Source: Sclerodactyla briareus
Taxonomy: Eukaryota; Echinodermata; Holothuroidea; Dendrochirotida; Sclerodactylidae
NCBI GenBank assembly: GCA_026419785.1
Contig: JAODTK010003588.1
Location: 235,687 to 299,686 of the forward strand
DNA length: 64,000 nucleotides
Direction: 5' to 3'
In this document: piece after piece, positions 35,816 to 48,383 of the stretch
How the letters are laid out: every line of letters starts with the position of its first letter
How positions within the stretch are numbered: the stretch's first letter is position 1
The notes under the pieces: generated by a model
Seen by the model: the letters and a program-made list of their open reading frames with translations, nothing else
Databases searched by the model: none
Told to the model about the DNA's origin: nothing
Translations under genes and position numbers: made by a program

Positions 35816-36884
35816 CTGCATGTACAACCAATGACAGGCTGTATTCTACGGCTCTTCGGCTTAACTTTAAAAGCTCTGGGAGTACTTCACCCCGCTTGAA
35901 GGGAAATTTACGGAATACGAGGAAGTATGATCCTGCACTTTATAAAATTCGTGACAGTACCTTCAACATAGCGCTGCTACCATGGTAATACCTTTACGCA
36001 ATGAGTACAGGCTGTTGTGTGCGCGGAGTTCCGAATCAAAACAACCGTCACGTAGGCCATAATCTTCGAAGTGTAACTAAATACAGCATTAGCATGAATA
36101 GTCCCAAGGTGATATTGGGTTTATTGCATGGCAGGCCACGATTAATTTTTGTCTGCTGTAAGTGGTTATTTGCTTCAATGCAAACCGAGTGATTGAGTCA
36201 ATGTGTTGCTCGCGATTATATACGGCTGCCCTTAATTGAATCATCTCGATTCGAGTCGGTAAAATAGATATGAGATGGGAATGCGAATTAGTGTTCCATA
36301 TAAATCAGCTTTGTCGAACATATAATATGGAAATATTCCTCGCAACATGTAAGGTTAATCAAAAACCTAAAATCGGAACAACACATCAGGGTCATGGAGT
36401 ACAATCGACATAGTCGAACCATCGAATCAATAGTGTTTGCGGTACTACCCCACGAATGGCTGTAATCTAGTACAAACGCCTGATAATAAAGATTGAACAT
36501 TTCTTGCAAACCATGGAAATAGTTTACGATACGTGTCCAATCTCCAGTTGTCGGAAGCCAAACGAAGGTAACTCATGTTGCGCATGAAGAGTCCTATGAA
36601 TACTGACCCATCTTTCAACAATGAAACAGTCTTACTGCGGTGCGATTAGAAAACTAGAATCATGTGCATGATGCCAAAATCTTACATCTTTGTTTCATTC
36701 ATATAACGTTATTTGTACTTTTGAAAACATCCCTTTTTTAATAATAGATGATTTCATATTACCCAGGATAACGACATTCACCATTGGGCTCAATGGCCAA
36801 TGTTGGTATCACGTATGAGCAATGGAGCAGCGAATACCAATACAATGTGAATATCGTCTAATAATACCAATGATTTTTCCTCAA

Positions 36885-39030
36885 TCAATCTAGAAAGCAG
36901 AGAGAAACAATGGTCACTATGTGTGTGGTATCACCACCAACCCATAACATCCTTTCGGTTGCTCGTGTCCGTGATTACTGATAGAAGACGCCACTGACCA
37001 TGCGGGACATCATGGTGAACGCTTCGTTTGCAATACATGTCAATAGGTTTACCTCGCTCTCAGCAACAGTCAATTCGTCTTAACATCAGCCTCAAACGTT
37101 AGCCTCATCGAGAGACGAACGCAGTAACAGCTAACTGCGACACAACGAAGTAGGACGAAGGGTAATATAGAAGTGTGACAATTTCATTTCATTGAGTCCA
37201 ATAACAACACTGCATTTTGACAAACATCAACCCTTGGAATTCGTCATCCTATCAGTGACCTGAGTTAATAATGGAGGTGCGGTCTTCAATTCTTTACTTA
37301 TATAATATGATTCCTATTTCACGCTTGGCGAGAGGGGTATGTTTAATTTGGGCTTCGTCCACGGCAAATATATCTGAGCTGATTGCGTACTTTGTGTACA
37401 ATGGTATATGATGGATTCGGAAGGATATGTTGACTTCAGGATTCCACAATTCAGAATTCTAAAATTTGTCGGCTCTTCAGACAATGCTATGGGTGGAGTC
37501 ACAAGGTCAAGTTCATTAGCCAGCATGGGCTCTTTGAACCTAACATCACGCTTCATCTTGTTTCAATGGTCGAAGAATTCATGCAGTGAATTGAGGAAAA
37601 CAACCTTTGGGTGCATTTTTAGTCTACAATGGACGCTTCCATGCAGTATGCAGAAACTGCCGGGAAGGTAATGGATCGCGGCTGAATAAACGTAAATTCA
37701 GTTATCGTGGTGAAGATCGAGGAATTAGGTAGAATACTGATGGAAATGTTGAAATTCGATTTGATATTATAACTGGTACCTGATGTTCGGAGCATATTTG
37801 ATATACATTGCCGATTCTTGTACTTGCTGGGGTTTCCAAGTGCATCATTGTAGGGTATTTGCCGATACCTTGATGGATTATTGTTAGAGTCGAGGCAGGG
37901 GGAGTTGTTCTATATTTCAAAATAGATAAAGCATAAAATGACGCTCCGGCTTGATCAACTTTGAATAATCTGGGGGTGCGACGCCGACTCGAAGGGAGAT
38001 TTGCGAACTACGGGAAAGGATGATCCTGCACTCTATAAGATTTTGTTTTCGTGACAGTACCTTCATCATAATGCTACCTCCGCTGTAATACCTTTACGTG
38101 ATCAATGCTGGCAATGTGTGCGCGGAGTTCAGGTCCAACCGCTGCAGGCCCGTAGGCTTTCGAGTGTAACTAAATACAGAATTAGCATTGAGGTTCAAGG
38201 CGATATTTGGGTTTATTGCATGGGAGGCCACGATTAATTTTCTGTCTGCTGTAAGTGGTTGGTTATTTGGTAACAATGCAAAACCGAGTGCTTTAGTCAA
38301 TGTGTTGCTCGCCAGTAAAGATGGCTGCCCTTAATCAAATCATTCCGTTTCGTGTCGGTAAAATGAAACATGCGATCGATGGAAATGTGAACTAGACATG
38401 TGTAGGAGTGTAAACCGCCTACATGGTCTATCCCCGCTCCTGAGCATCTTGGGAAGAAGTATCTAAAACCCTAAAAAGACCTCCATTTTGGTCCGAAAAC
38501 CAAGAAAAAGCCAGCATACAATAAGTTTTGTTGTAATCCATGGAAGTCACATAATTTGTGCAAATTTGACCCACGATGGCCTTGAAATGACCTTAACTTT
38601 GTCAGGAACAAATGTAGCCCCCATCGATCAAGTTTCGTTCAAAATTGACAAAGTTTGGAAAATCGCATGAATTATGCTAATTCGACTTCCAATGTCCTTG
38701 AATGACCTCCACATTTTTCAGGATCAATATAGTTCCTACCCACCAAGTTTCGTTCAAATCCGACTAACTTGAACATTCCTCGTAAATTATGCAGATTAGC
38801 AGCCCCCAACATTGCAGTGATGCCCACATTTCGAACTCATCCGAGATTTCACTAGGGCGGACATGTGTACCAAGTTTCAGATCAATCGGAATAAAGCGTA
38901 AAGAGTTATTGCGCAAACGCCTGATGTTCCGGGGGCGGCGGCGGCTACATACCCAAAACCATAATATCACCGGACACTTCCAGTATCGCGGGGATATAAT
39001 TAGTGTTACTTATAAATCAGCTTTGTTGAG
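36885..39030. repeat. Nested duplication, copy B of unit 3
   Basis: Matches unit 1 3040-4515, with the same internal loss of LINE sequence and B markers (TGCGATCGATGG, CCCGTAGGCTTTCGAGTG). It is interrupted at its right end by the insertion 38396-39000. The frames 37314-37556 minus and 37408-37671 plus echo those of unit 1 copy B but overlap on opposite strands. Confidence 0.75.
38396..39000. mobile_element. 605-bp interspersed element in copy B of unit 3
   Basis: Present only here. Unit 1 (about 4486) and unit 2 (about 21450) read GAATTAGTGTTCC without interruption. TAG lies on both sides (38393-38395 and 39001-39003) and may be the target duplication. The body has the CAAGTTTCGTTCAAA and CCAAGTTTCAGATCAATCGG phrases and GACCTT-type phrases common in an abundant but poorly classified class of invertebrate interspersed repeats. 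No coding frame and no clear inverted ends are seen, so the class remains open. Confidence 0.6.
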
Positions 39031-41429
39031 TTCATAATGATTAACCCAAGTACAGACCTTATTCCCAACCAATGTATAGCCTCAAACGTATCCAATCTGC
39101 AGTTGCTGCCAACAAAACGAGGGTAACTGATGTTGCGAACTAAAGACATCTTGGTATGAATAAAGATCGATACTGTCAAAACGAGTATGAATGTGTAGAC
39201 TGTTTAAGGTAAGTTGCTTCAAAAAGGACTACCGTTTAGAACTTTTCAGAACCGACTCTGAGATTACATGAATTTCAAATCGATGGGAGTGGTGCCATTG
39301 TTCACTCATTCGTTGGGAATGTTCTCCGTAACATATACAGACGTAGTGTCCGATTTTGTATGAGAGAATGATAAGCAAAGAACAGACATCAAACGAGACA
39401 TGCTTGAAGAAGCGCTAAGGAGTATAACTCCAGTTATCGTGAGATTTGAAAACCAGACAGAAGTAGGGAAATAGAAGAACGCAGTGAGGGAAGTCTGAGA
39501 GACAGTGTGGGTTGCCGAGATGCGAACGGCAGTCAGTGCATGCTGGAAGAAAATTAAATCCATGCCTCAGGGAGTCATCAGCAGATCCAGCATTCACATG
39601 TAGGTGGGGGCTTCGTGAGCCAATTTGAAAAAAACTTCAAATCGGTTTGATAAGGATTTAGCATTCACGGATGTACGAAATTCATGAGAATCACTCATAT
39701 CATAGTTCATTCAGTTGATTCACACATTATCGCTTCGTAGATTGGAATTCGTACGACAGAGACAACCCTCTTCGTCGTCCTAGACAAATAAACTACGAGT
39801 ACTGCTGCTCTGTATTGGTTTCACCCCGATCACGTAAAGAACCGTTTCCGGTAAGGAAGGGCTGCATCGCTGAACGATTAACGTTGTGAAAAGAGGCCAC
39901 TACCCGATTCCGGGGGAAGAAAAGAAATTGATGGAATCCGAAACAAAAACAGTCGTTTTTAGCAGTAGGAGGCATATGCAGTAAAAATAAGTTCTGTCAG
40001 GAGGTATTGCCGAGAAGCAAACCATTGTCGATGTGAAGCCAAATCGCGTTTCAACACATACAGGATTTACTTCGAACTAGACAAGTGAAATGGGAAAATT
40101 TTGTGGTCTCAACGAGACAGATGGGTTCCGCTCGCTGAAGAAACAACCGGAGAATATGTAGATTGTTTGTATACGAAATCAAAATTAGTAAACGTTTTTC
40201 GACGGAAATTCTAGAAGAAATGCATTGTGCAAACCAAACAATGTATATCGAAATATTACGCAATATGTAGATAACCCTCCGTTACGGCTTCTGGGAAATA
40301 CATTGCAATCAAGGGCTTGTCGTGGTGTTGTTCTTGTTCATGTGGACGATAGGCCATGCGTTTACATCTCAAAGAAGCTTCATACGACAAATACATGAGG
40401 TTCACTCAACCCAAAAAAGAGGATTTGCAGACTGATATTCCGCAGGTGACATTGTAGTTGTGTAATAAAGCCAAATCGTTCTGACGCCAGTCATCGAACG
40501 TATAGAAATGACATGGGTCGACAAGTTATGTCGATACACGGTACGGCATATTTGCTGTCTACATGAAGGCAAATACTTGTATGGACTCCTACTTGTACAA
40601 TGAGAATAACGTACCAGTATATAGTTGACCTTTTGTAGGGCCTAGACTACAACATCCAACGCTAGAAACGTCGTTGCCCCATCTTGAAAACAGATAAATT
40701 AGGATCACGGATTTATTTAATGGCCTTGCCGGAAAGGCGAACATTTTGCCAAAAAAAGGAGGGCCGGAAATTATTCGAAATCAGAATTGTGATAAAAAGC
40801 CAAATATAAATTCCAAAGTAGCGGAATGTTATCACCATAGTGTAAAGTAACAATAACTTGTATCAAGCAATTTAGGCTGATACACTTCACATCGGTTGGA
40901 TTGCATCATGCATAACCTATATCCTATACTTCTCACGGGATGCACTTTCCAACGCGCAGAGGGAAGAACATTAATGAACAGTAAAAAGCAAGATTTGAAC
41001 GTTCAAAAGTATTGAAAATACAGCCGTAGAACTCTCTTGTACGGACAAAGGCAGATAAATAAGATCACTGACTCTTTTCGTCTACCCTCTTGCAGCGACT
41101 GATGAACAATCCGATTTTATCTCCGGAATAGTCATTCTGACACGTAACTAGGGATTCACTCAAGAGCTTTGCAGAAAAGGAATTCGGTAGCTGGTGATAT
41201 TAGGAACCGCGTAATGAAAATTGCCATTCGCGTGTTGTGCAAACCAGGGGCCACAACCAGTGTGTGAGAATCATTTAATACTAGAAGTTGCTTTTTCAGA
41301 ACATTTTTTTTTCTTTGAGAAGGAAGCCCAGTTGAACTGAAATGAAACGTTTCTATTCAGTTGGATAGCATATACCACGGGGATAAAGTAATTTGGCAAA
41401 CGTCCTTCAGGAAACATATACAAACGTAA
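39031..41429. other. Unit 3 body without recognisable gene
   Basis: Collinear with unit 1 4530-7050. It keeps the stretch near 40370-40810 that unit 2 lost. The minus frames at 39306-39563 and 40051-40263 are not matched by open frames at the same place in units 1 and 2. No RNA gene is seen. Confidence 0.6.
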
Positions 41430-41926
41430 CATCTTACTAGGTGTTGCCGAGTAAAGTAGGGACTACACGACAGGTGCAACCCAGAAAAAATCATGCGCAA
41501 AATCCCATGGTGGGTTATCACCGCAGACGCTATGCGACGCTTATGCGAGAAGGAAGGAACAACAACTGCGGTCTCTGGGATGACCGTCCAGATTCGAACC
41601 CGATATCACGAGTGGTTAGCCGAAGCTCTAACAATAAAATGTATTAAGTCATTTGGTAATTCTGGAAGACTGGCGAGCAATGAGTGAGCGATTTTCATTG
41701 GAACTCCCTGAAGGAGCTACATATCCAGCACGAGACTTCACTAAATTCACCGCCCACTCCGCGTTGGTTTTGTTATCAAAGTGTGGTGACATTGTCCCCT
41801 GAATTGGCCGTAGGGAGGAATAGCGCTATCGCAAAGGGTGGAGTTTTTATGAGATGAAGCCCCGACCTAGTTGTGAATAGGCCACCATTGTAAACGGTAA
41901 GCTGGAATATGCTAGAGAATTTAGTT
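41430..41926. repeat. Segment shared only by units 3 and 4, with SINE remnant
   Basis: 41480-41645 holds a tRNA-like SINE remnant on the minus strand (B box GGGTTCGAATC, plus-strand 41591-41600). 41650-41920 matches unit 4 58710-58985, including GAATTGGCCGTA, ATAGCGCTATCG and GATGAAGCC phrases. Units 1 and 2 have unrelated sequence in this position. It supports grouping units 3 and 4 here. Confidence 0.65.
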
Positions 41927-43160
41927 TCGTTTAGTTTAGTGGAAAAGGGTCAGGAAGAAAAAAAATCTCATGAGAGACTGCGAAGCCACAACATCCCAAA
42001 GAAAGACACAGACAGATGCTCAAAGAATTCGCCCCACCATTCTTGAAAAACAAATCAAGACTGTTCTTGAATGCATTACACTCTTCTTCACACAGCCAGA
42101 ACAACATCTTCAGGAAGGGCTAGTCCCACTCATCAAATAACTCCCTGAGAGAAAAAATCCGAATGTCCAATCTACAGCGTTTACCACAGTTGAGGCAAGA
42201 CCACATATTGGTGGTAACGTGGAAAACTCAAGAAATAGTGGAAGGCTAGACCTCGAAAACCTGAACAATTAAAAACCTGAAGCAAATCACACGAAGTCGT
42301 CTCAGTTCCATGAAGTTAAACGAGAGCTTTGAACGCTCGTCATAAGGAACTCTAAGAGATGTGAATTAATCTAGGCCCTCCATGAACGTTTTCAATTACC
42401 TAGTCCTTCGAGAAAATCTTGGATCCCAACTCGACAGAATACCCAGGTGAGGTTCACCAGCTGCTTAAACCAACTGACAACAAAAGCTTTATCAAGGAAA
42501 CTGAGGTGACGTCTAATAAAGCCAAGAATCCAGTTAACTTTCCTCGCAGCTTCAGCACATTGCTAGAAGGTTTCAAAAGAATAAAAATGAAACCGGACCT
42601 TTCTGATGACAGATGACTATTTTGCCCAGTTACCTGAAAGGAGCGTTGCGATTGTGAAACCAACATGCATAACTTTGACCTTATCGGCATTGTACACCAT
42701 TTGCAATCGAAAGACCACTGGAGTATCAAGATCCTTGGACAATTGCAAATCATCGTTCGAAGGCAACCTCCCGAGACAATTGGTATCGTCTGCAAACTTT
42801 TTAACCCTGGAATGAACCGAATCTTCAAATCGTCAAATAGCCAGAAAAAGTGAAGGCACGAGAACCGATCTTGGGGAACACCATAGTGGACCTTTTGCAA
42901 GGAGACGAACGAGCATTATGACACTCGGTTCCTTATGCGAAGTCCTGATGATATACTTAAAAGGGCATTCCCCTAATGCACAAGACCTTTCAATTAGCAA
43001 GGACCCTATCAACAGCTCCATGGAAGTCTAGGAAAATATATCAACAGCACTGCCGTTGCAACTCACTAGCAAAATCTTTCCATTGAATTAAGAGATTAGT
43101 CAACACGAAAAAGATTTCCTGAACCCATGTCCACAGGACGAAGTTTATAATGATTAGGAT
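41927..43160 (-). mobile_element. CR1-like LINE, reverse transcriptase part, unit 3
   Basis: Same family and orientation as 10002-11330 but at a different site. The minus strand shows a SCLTNLL-like start (about 43100), YIFLDFHGAVDR at motif A (about 43040), the catalytic KKFADDTN (about 42803-42780), a KVMHVGF-like stretch, and the C-terminal part near 42090-42180. The 3' end at the left has (TTTAG)-type repeats (GTTTCGTTTAGTTTAG). It is 5'-truncated with broken frames, so inactive. Unit 4 continues through the matching point (about 58985) without it. Confidence 0.8.
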
Positions 43161-43539
43161 TCTACTGAGACATGTTACACAGCGGAGCGGATTATATGAG
43201 ATTGCTGGAGTGTAGTGCTTCCGTTTTCAAAGGCGCCACGCAATGCAACAGCAGAGAGAGACGAGAACCCCGAGGTGGGATACCAATTTGGGGAGGGCAC
43301 GTAAAGTCCTTCGCTGTGTACAGTCTCAGTAGAATCTAATTAAACTCGTCTGTGGACTCGTTCAATTGGGCGATTCACTCGCCATATGCAGTACGCTACG
43401 GTTATAAATGAGGACTTGAAGCCCACACGAAAGTTCAAACCACATTATGTAGGCTCCCATGAATAGCAAAACTACATGCAGTTCGCCTTGGGCGAACAAA
43501 ACTACCATTGAAAACATCTCTCTAACAGTTTCGTTGCAA
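43161..43539. other. Unassigned stretch between LINE and GACC-type repeat
   Basis: About 380 bp with no clear match to other units. The minus frame 43362-43553 has no recognisable motif. It may be the far 5' remnant of the LINE or private filler. Confidence 0.4.
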
Positions 43540-44127
43540 AGTGTCATTGTCAAACGTCAAGTTAACAAAAACATTCAGTGTTTAGGGCTTTGTCTGACCT
43601 ATCACACATGTGCGTTCTTTGAGATAAGCTCGTGATAGGAAGTTCGTCTTACATTAGTCTAAATCACTTCAACAAGACAAATCTGTGGTCATCACAAAAC
43701 AAATTAGCACTCAAATGTCACAAGGTCAAAAGTCGAACGATTGTCAAAAGGTCAATGAGGTTAACGTCGGTCAGAGATGTAGACACCAACTTGCCCTAAC
43801 GACATCCCTATAAACTGTTCATTGCCAAGATATATATAAGGAGGGTCCTATGGTGACCTTAAATGACCCGTGACTAACACCAGAAACAATAGGGTTCACA
43901 TAAACCTACGTGCAACCCGCATACTTAATTTCAACTTGAAATAGGTTGCGTCCGTAGATATCGTTGCTGACCAATTTTTTAAACTTGCCTCAGTGACCTT
44001 GAATAACTGGAAATGGCACAAAAATGATAGGGGTCATACTCTCTATATGTCCAAGCAGCCAAATACTTAATTTGAACTCTTATACATGTTTGACGTTCTT
44101 TGAATATCGGGCTTGACAAGGGCCGGT

Positions 44128-44128
<1 letters not shown>
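43540..44128. repeat. GACC-rich internally periodic repeat
   Basis: Phrases such as GTCAATGAGGTTAAC, GGTGACCTTAAATGACC, CAGTGACCTTGAATAACTGG and ATAGGGGTCAT recur in loose succession, and CATACTTAATTTCAACTTG is echoed by AAATACTTAATTTGAACTC. This looks like an interspersed repeat of invertebrate type related in style to 38396-39000. No frame or terminal repeats are seen. Confidence 0.5.
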
Positions 44129-44129
<1 letters not shown>

Positions 44130-44169
<40 letters not shown>

Positions 44170-44210
44170 ACAAACACACACACCCTACGAACACACACAC
44201 ACACACACAT
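44130..44210. repeat. (CA)n microsatellite, unit 3
   Basis: Two CA runs (44130-44168 and 44191-44210) separated by a degenerate CA-rich patch. Cys-Val and Thr-His frames across it are artefacts. Confidence 0.93.
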
Positions 44211-44294
44211 ACCACGGTGCGTGATGCCGAGATTATTTGCCTTCGGCAAGGAATCAAAAAGGAAAGTCAAGAGCACACACTGTGAACAGAGCCG

Positions 44295-44525
44295 AAGCTG
44301 CAGGGTGTGTGTGTGGGGGGGGGGGGGGAAGTGACCCGACACGCGACCGAGCACACCTGATAGAATGTCATATACGCGGGGCGAGTGTTGTCTGAACAAC
44401 AGCTCCCTTCCCAGCTCCAGCCTACTGTGCTGAGCGCCTAGTCTTTGGTATGACCGACTGGGACCTCTCCCGGAGGTCAACACTCTACCAACTTGGGCGA
44501 CCCCTCGGGGCTAGGCCCATGACAA
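44295..44525 (-). mobile_element. tRNA-derived SINE, unit 3 (decayed)
   Basis: Orthologue of 8527-8762 and 25815-26050. The A-box side survives (CCAACTTGGGCG on the plus strand, 44488-44499), but the B-box region is partly deleted. A run of 12-13 G lies at the distal end. Confidence 0.78.
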
Positions 44526-47500
44526 ATTTGATCAAAACACCTCGAGGAAAACACTGCAAAACCGAAAAGTCAGTGAACTATACATTCTCTGCAAAACCAT
44601 TTGAAATCAACGCATTTTTCTGGTGTATAATATTATACTCTAATGTTCAATAAAATTGGTTTCAGCACTACTCAAACATTCCTGCATAATATTCTTAGTC
44701 GAGAGAGACTGCAAGTTATCGCTGATATCCCATCCACGATCACCCCTATTCCAGTGTTCTCTACTGAACCTAATTTGGCTTCCTGATCCGTAGAAAATCT
44801 AATAAAAATCAAATATATATCCTCGACGCGTTCCATTATAATCGTTTTTATAAATGAAACCTAACCACTAAGAAGATTGAGAAAGTAGGCCTGCGTTTGA
44901 GAATACAAGCGATAGCCTATACACCCCATTATGTGCTCTGCAATTTTTTTTCGGAACCTAATGAGAAGTGTACTTTGTATAGATTAATAGGTGTTTCATC
45001 ACGCACATGTAGTTTTACTTAACTTTTACTTTCTATTCTTTGGTGTGAGTGCCTTCTAAAGAACCGAGGAAAGCTAGCTAGAAAGTATAAACTGATTGGA
45101 GTTCACTTAGTACTAATTTGGCTTGACATGAAAATCCCCGCGCCCGACATAGGATTCATCATTCATTCGTGCCGATACATTCAGGGAGATGAAACATAAG
45201 AAGCACAACAATAATGTGAATTGCCCCTTGCAATATTCCATATTTCTTAATTGAAGTGATAAAGCAGTCGCTTATTTAGCGGTGTGCTCAATGCAAAAAA
45301 ACGATGGCCTTATGGAAAATCGATCTTCTGACTGTGAGGTTTGCCACGGATAATGCTCTTTGTAGATTCCCCGTAGTTTTCACAGGGCGTTCAGAACGAA
45401 TAACACTACAGCTTCGAGCCATGCGGTGATTTTCCTTCGACCTGCTGGTCCTTTTGCTTCACCATTGACCACGCATTATATGATCTCATGGTTGTTCTTT
45501 TCCTAATATTCAACGGCAACCTCTTTCCAGAATAGTAGTTCTCCTGAACGGAGATGCCCGCTGCAACATTTACCATCTGATTGAGGAGGTGTTTCTTATA
45601 ACCAGTAATATCATCGCATAGCCTTTGCACATTGAGTTCCAGCGTTTAACATTCTATGACGAATGAGACAGTACCTACGAATACAGTACGCCTATGATAT
45701 CCTAAGCACTTGCAGAGATGTATGGCAAAAGGCTCATTTACAAGACGATCGTTATCAATTTGTATATGCAAATAATATCAAATTTCCAACCTTTTTTACA
45801 TCTACTCAGAATTTGGGTCAATATTTGTTCCAGACGCGACATAAAAGGTCGCTCTGTAGTGTGTTTTGTTTGTGTGTGTGTGTGTGTGTGCGTGCTTGTG
45901 TTTGTGGTGTGTGGTGTGCGTGTGCGTGTGCGTGGCGTGTGCGTTATACCTGCATAGTAGGGTCCTGGCCCACTGAATACTTTGATCTACATGAAGAGAG
46001 CATTTTTGTCCGGTATTTTTGACCATCTGGTTTCCGCTCAACTTTTTCGACGGCGAGTTTTGTACTTCAACGCATTAGCTCTAAGAAAGACGGTTCATTA
46101 TACAGCCCGTATGGATTAATTTAGACGTATGTAGTTTTTCGTCAAACCGTTAAACCCAATGATCAGCAACTGGGAAAAGTATTTAGCACTGCTGGTTATA
46201 CACGGAGGTTAGAAATCAGAGAGATAAACCTATCCAAACCTAATCCGTCACATAACATCCAGTGCATCACAAATGTTGGTACACGCTTCTGCCCACGTTG
46301 TACCAGAATTGATAGGCTGCCGTCGTATAGACGTGTAGCTGATGTAGCGCGATTGAACAAACAGGCAATCGTCATTAAACCTTGACTGGGCAAACCAAAA
46401 TTATTACAGAACATGGCAATGCTTTGGTGGACGACGGAAAACTGATTCAATATAATCCAGTCATGTGTGCCGATTATCTTTATTCTGAATCGTTATACGC
46501 CCAAAACCAACAGAGCAATATAAGTAGAATGATTGATATTCTGCCTCTATGTTCTATCTCGCCTATAGCACAGGAGAAATGAGCATGAGGGATTCAAATG
46601 GAGGACCAATGATAGTTATACAGCTAACTCCTGCTATAATGCATGCTCATAAGATGAATATGAACCAGTGTATGTAGTAAATATTTTGTGGGAATATTTA
46701 CCGCGGTTTGGTGAAAGGAATATGTACACAAATCTAATTTTGCAGAACGTCAGATGCTTTCACCAGAAGAAGGTTCCCAGGAAACGACATGAGCAAGTTT
46801 GAATAAATGTTATATTTCGAGTTGAAAACTTCAATTAAGATTCTTTCCAACAACTGCACATAACTCTCGTTATACAACTTTACATTGAGCAAGAGAAAAT
46901 GTAAGCATTACACCCACGGCCTTGTTATATTAAATCTGTTCCCAGGTGAATTATCTGCAGTCACTACAGAATATTCTAATTTATAACTAGTAAAAGATCG
47001 ACGGGCAATTGCTTTGTTGTTAGTCGAAAACCACCTGTAGCAATAACCTGATACGCTGTAAACAGTCAATATTGCAACAACAAAAAACATATATCTTAAA
47101 ATAATGAGTGGGAAGCTTCTTAAATAAATGATGGCATTCTGAAATATGAAGCGTATAAAGAATTTGGATGATCGGGGCTGTTGATTAGAATATTTCTAAT
47201 GGAGTCTCTTTTGTGAGGTATTGGTTCATTTCTAGTCACAAAGGTATTCAAAGAATCACTTTGCATTTTGGTGTATTTTCAGATAGTATATGTTAATTTA
47301 TGTCAGAATCGCATCAACAATTTACCCTGATGGGGATTATGCAGTCTGCTTTCTAGGCTGTTATAAGGTTCTGAAACAACGGTTTTTAGCAGTTTCCTCT
47401 CTCCAGTAGAATACAATAAGAATTGGACACAGCGCATTGGTTCTATGAAAGGGTATTGTTCTCTGTAAACCCTGATGAGGGTTTATTATCGAATAAGTTC

Positions 47501-48361
47501 ATTACGGCTCTATTAATTACGTAGCCTGTCCCGAGGTGGGTTCTAGAGCCTTCCAGTATTCGATCCAACAGTTGAAACATCTATTAGATGTTCAGAAGTT
47601 TGTCGTTTATTGAGGTTTAGACAGAAACCCAATTAGTGGCGCCATGACATCCTAGAGTTTTACAGAACCACTTCTTCCTCGGAATATATTTATGTGTTTT
47701 TTAGTCGATTTGAATCGCTCTTATGATATCGATAAAGGGCCCGGGGTGTAACCGATCCCAACATGCCCCTAACTAATTCACGCTCCTATGTGGAAGGACG
47801 ATCAGTTCACCATCAGCGTCTGATCACTCTCTCGGAACCTGTAGGAGGGGTACATCCATTGCACCTAAATAGTTCCGCTGACCGGACGAGAATCATTGCA
47901 AACATCTCGTAGCAAACTTAGAGAAACCCCAGAGAGTCTCCCTGCATAGACCAGGTTCTCGCCCATCGCAACTGTATGTTAAGCCATCCGTCCACTTAGT
48001 ATTTCTTTTCCAGGAAAAGGACAGATATAACATATTTCGCCACACTGGTACCTGCGACAGGTATTTTTGAGACGTCTCTTGTGGGTAACATAGAACCATC
48101 GTCGAGAGTACCTGGTGCGTGCGTTATTTGAGCCCCATAGTTGCTGTCTTGCTATTCACTCATGATGCGTAAACTTATCCTTCTGAGTAGAAACGTGGGT
48201 CCGCGCTGCCAATATCCTGTGTATACATAGACATCATTCGCAGGAAAAGTAGACATCGTCAGAACCACATGGGTGATTTGCAAACACTCTTCACATATAC
48301 ATGTAACTTATATAACTGAGCTGAAGGGAGTCAGATCTTCGCTTCAGGTGGTTCACTTTTC
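44526..48361. other. Unit 3 body without recognisable gene
   Basis: Collinear with unit 1 8763-10000, then 11340-13185, then from 13730. The stretch of about 545 bp matching unit 1 13185-13730 is missing at 47671. A GT run lies at 45870-45945. No conserved open frame is seen. Confidence 0.6.
45870..45945. repeat. GT microsatellite, unit 3
   Basis: GT run with GCGT interruptions, at the same place as 11459-11560 and 27820-27945. Confidence 0.9.
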
Positions 48362-48383
48362 TATATATATATATATATATATG
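48362..48383. repeat. (TA)n microsatellite
   Basis: Eleven TA units, not expanded at the matching place in units 1 or 2, where the sequence reads CTATATATTTTCC or CTATATATGTTC. Confidence 0.9.

Larger units (their letters stand above)
34395..36600. repeat. Nested duplication, copy A of unit 3
   Basis: Matches unit 1 655-2960, with a deletion of about 0.4 kb just after its start. It keeps both LINE fragments, A-type markers (GAGATGGGAATGCG, GCAATGAGTACAGG) and the linker GGCAACATGTAAGG-like stretch that follows A. The linker extends further right (36340-36640) than in unit 1 and matches unit 4 55570-55930. Confidence 0.75.
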
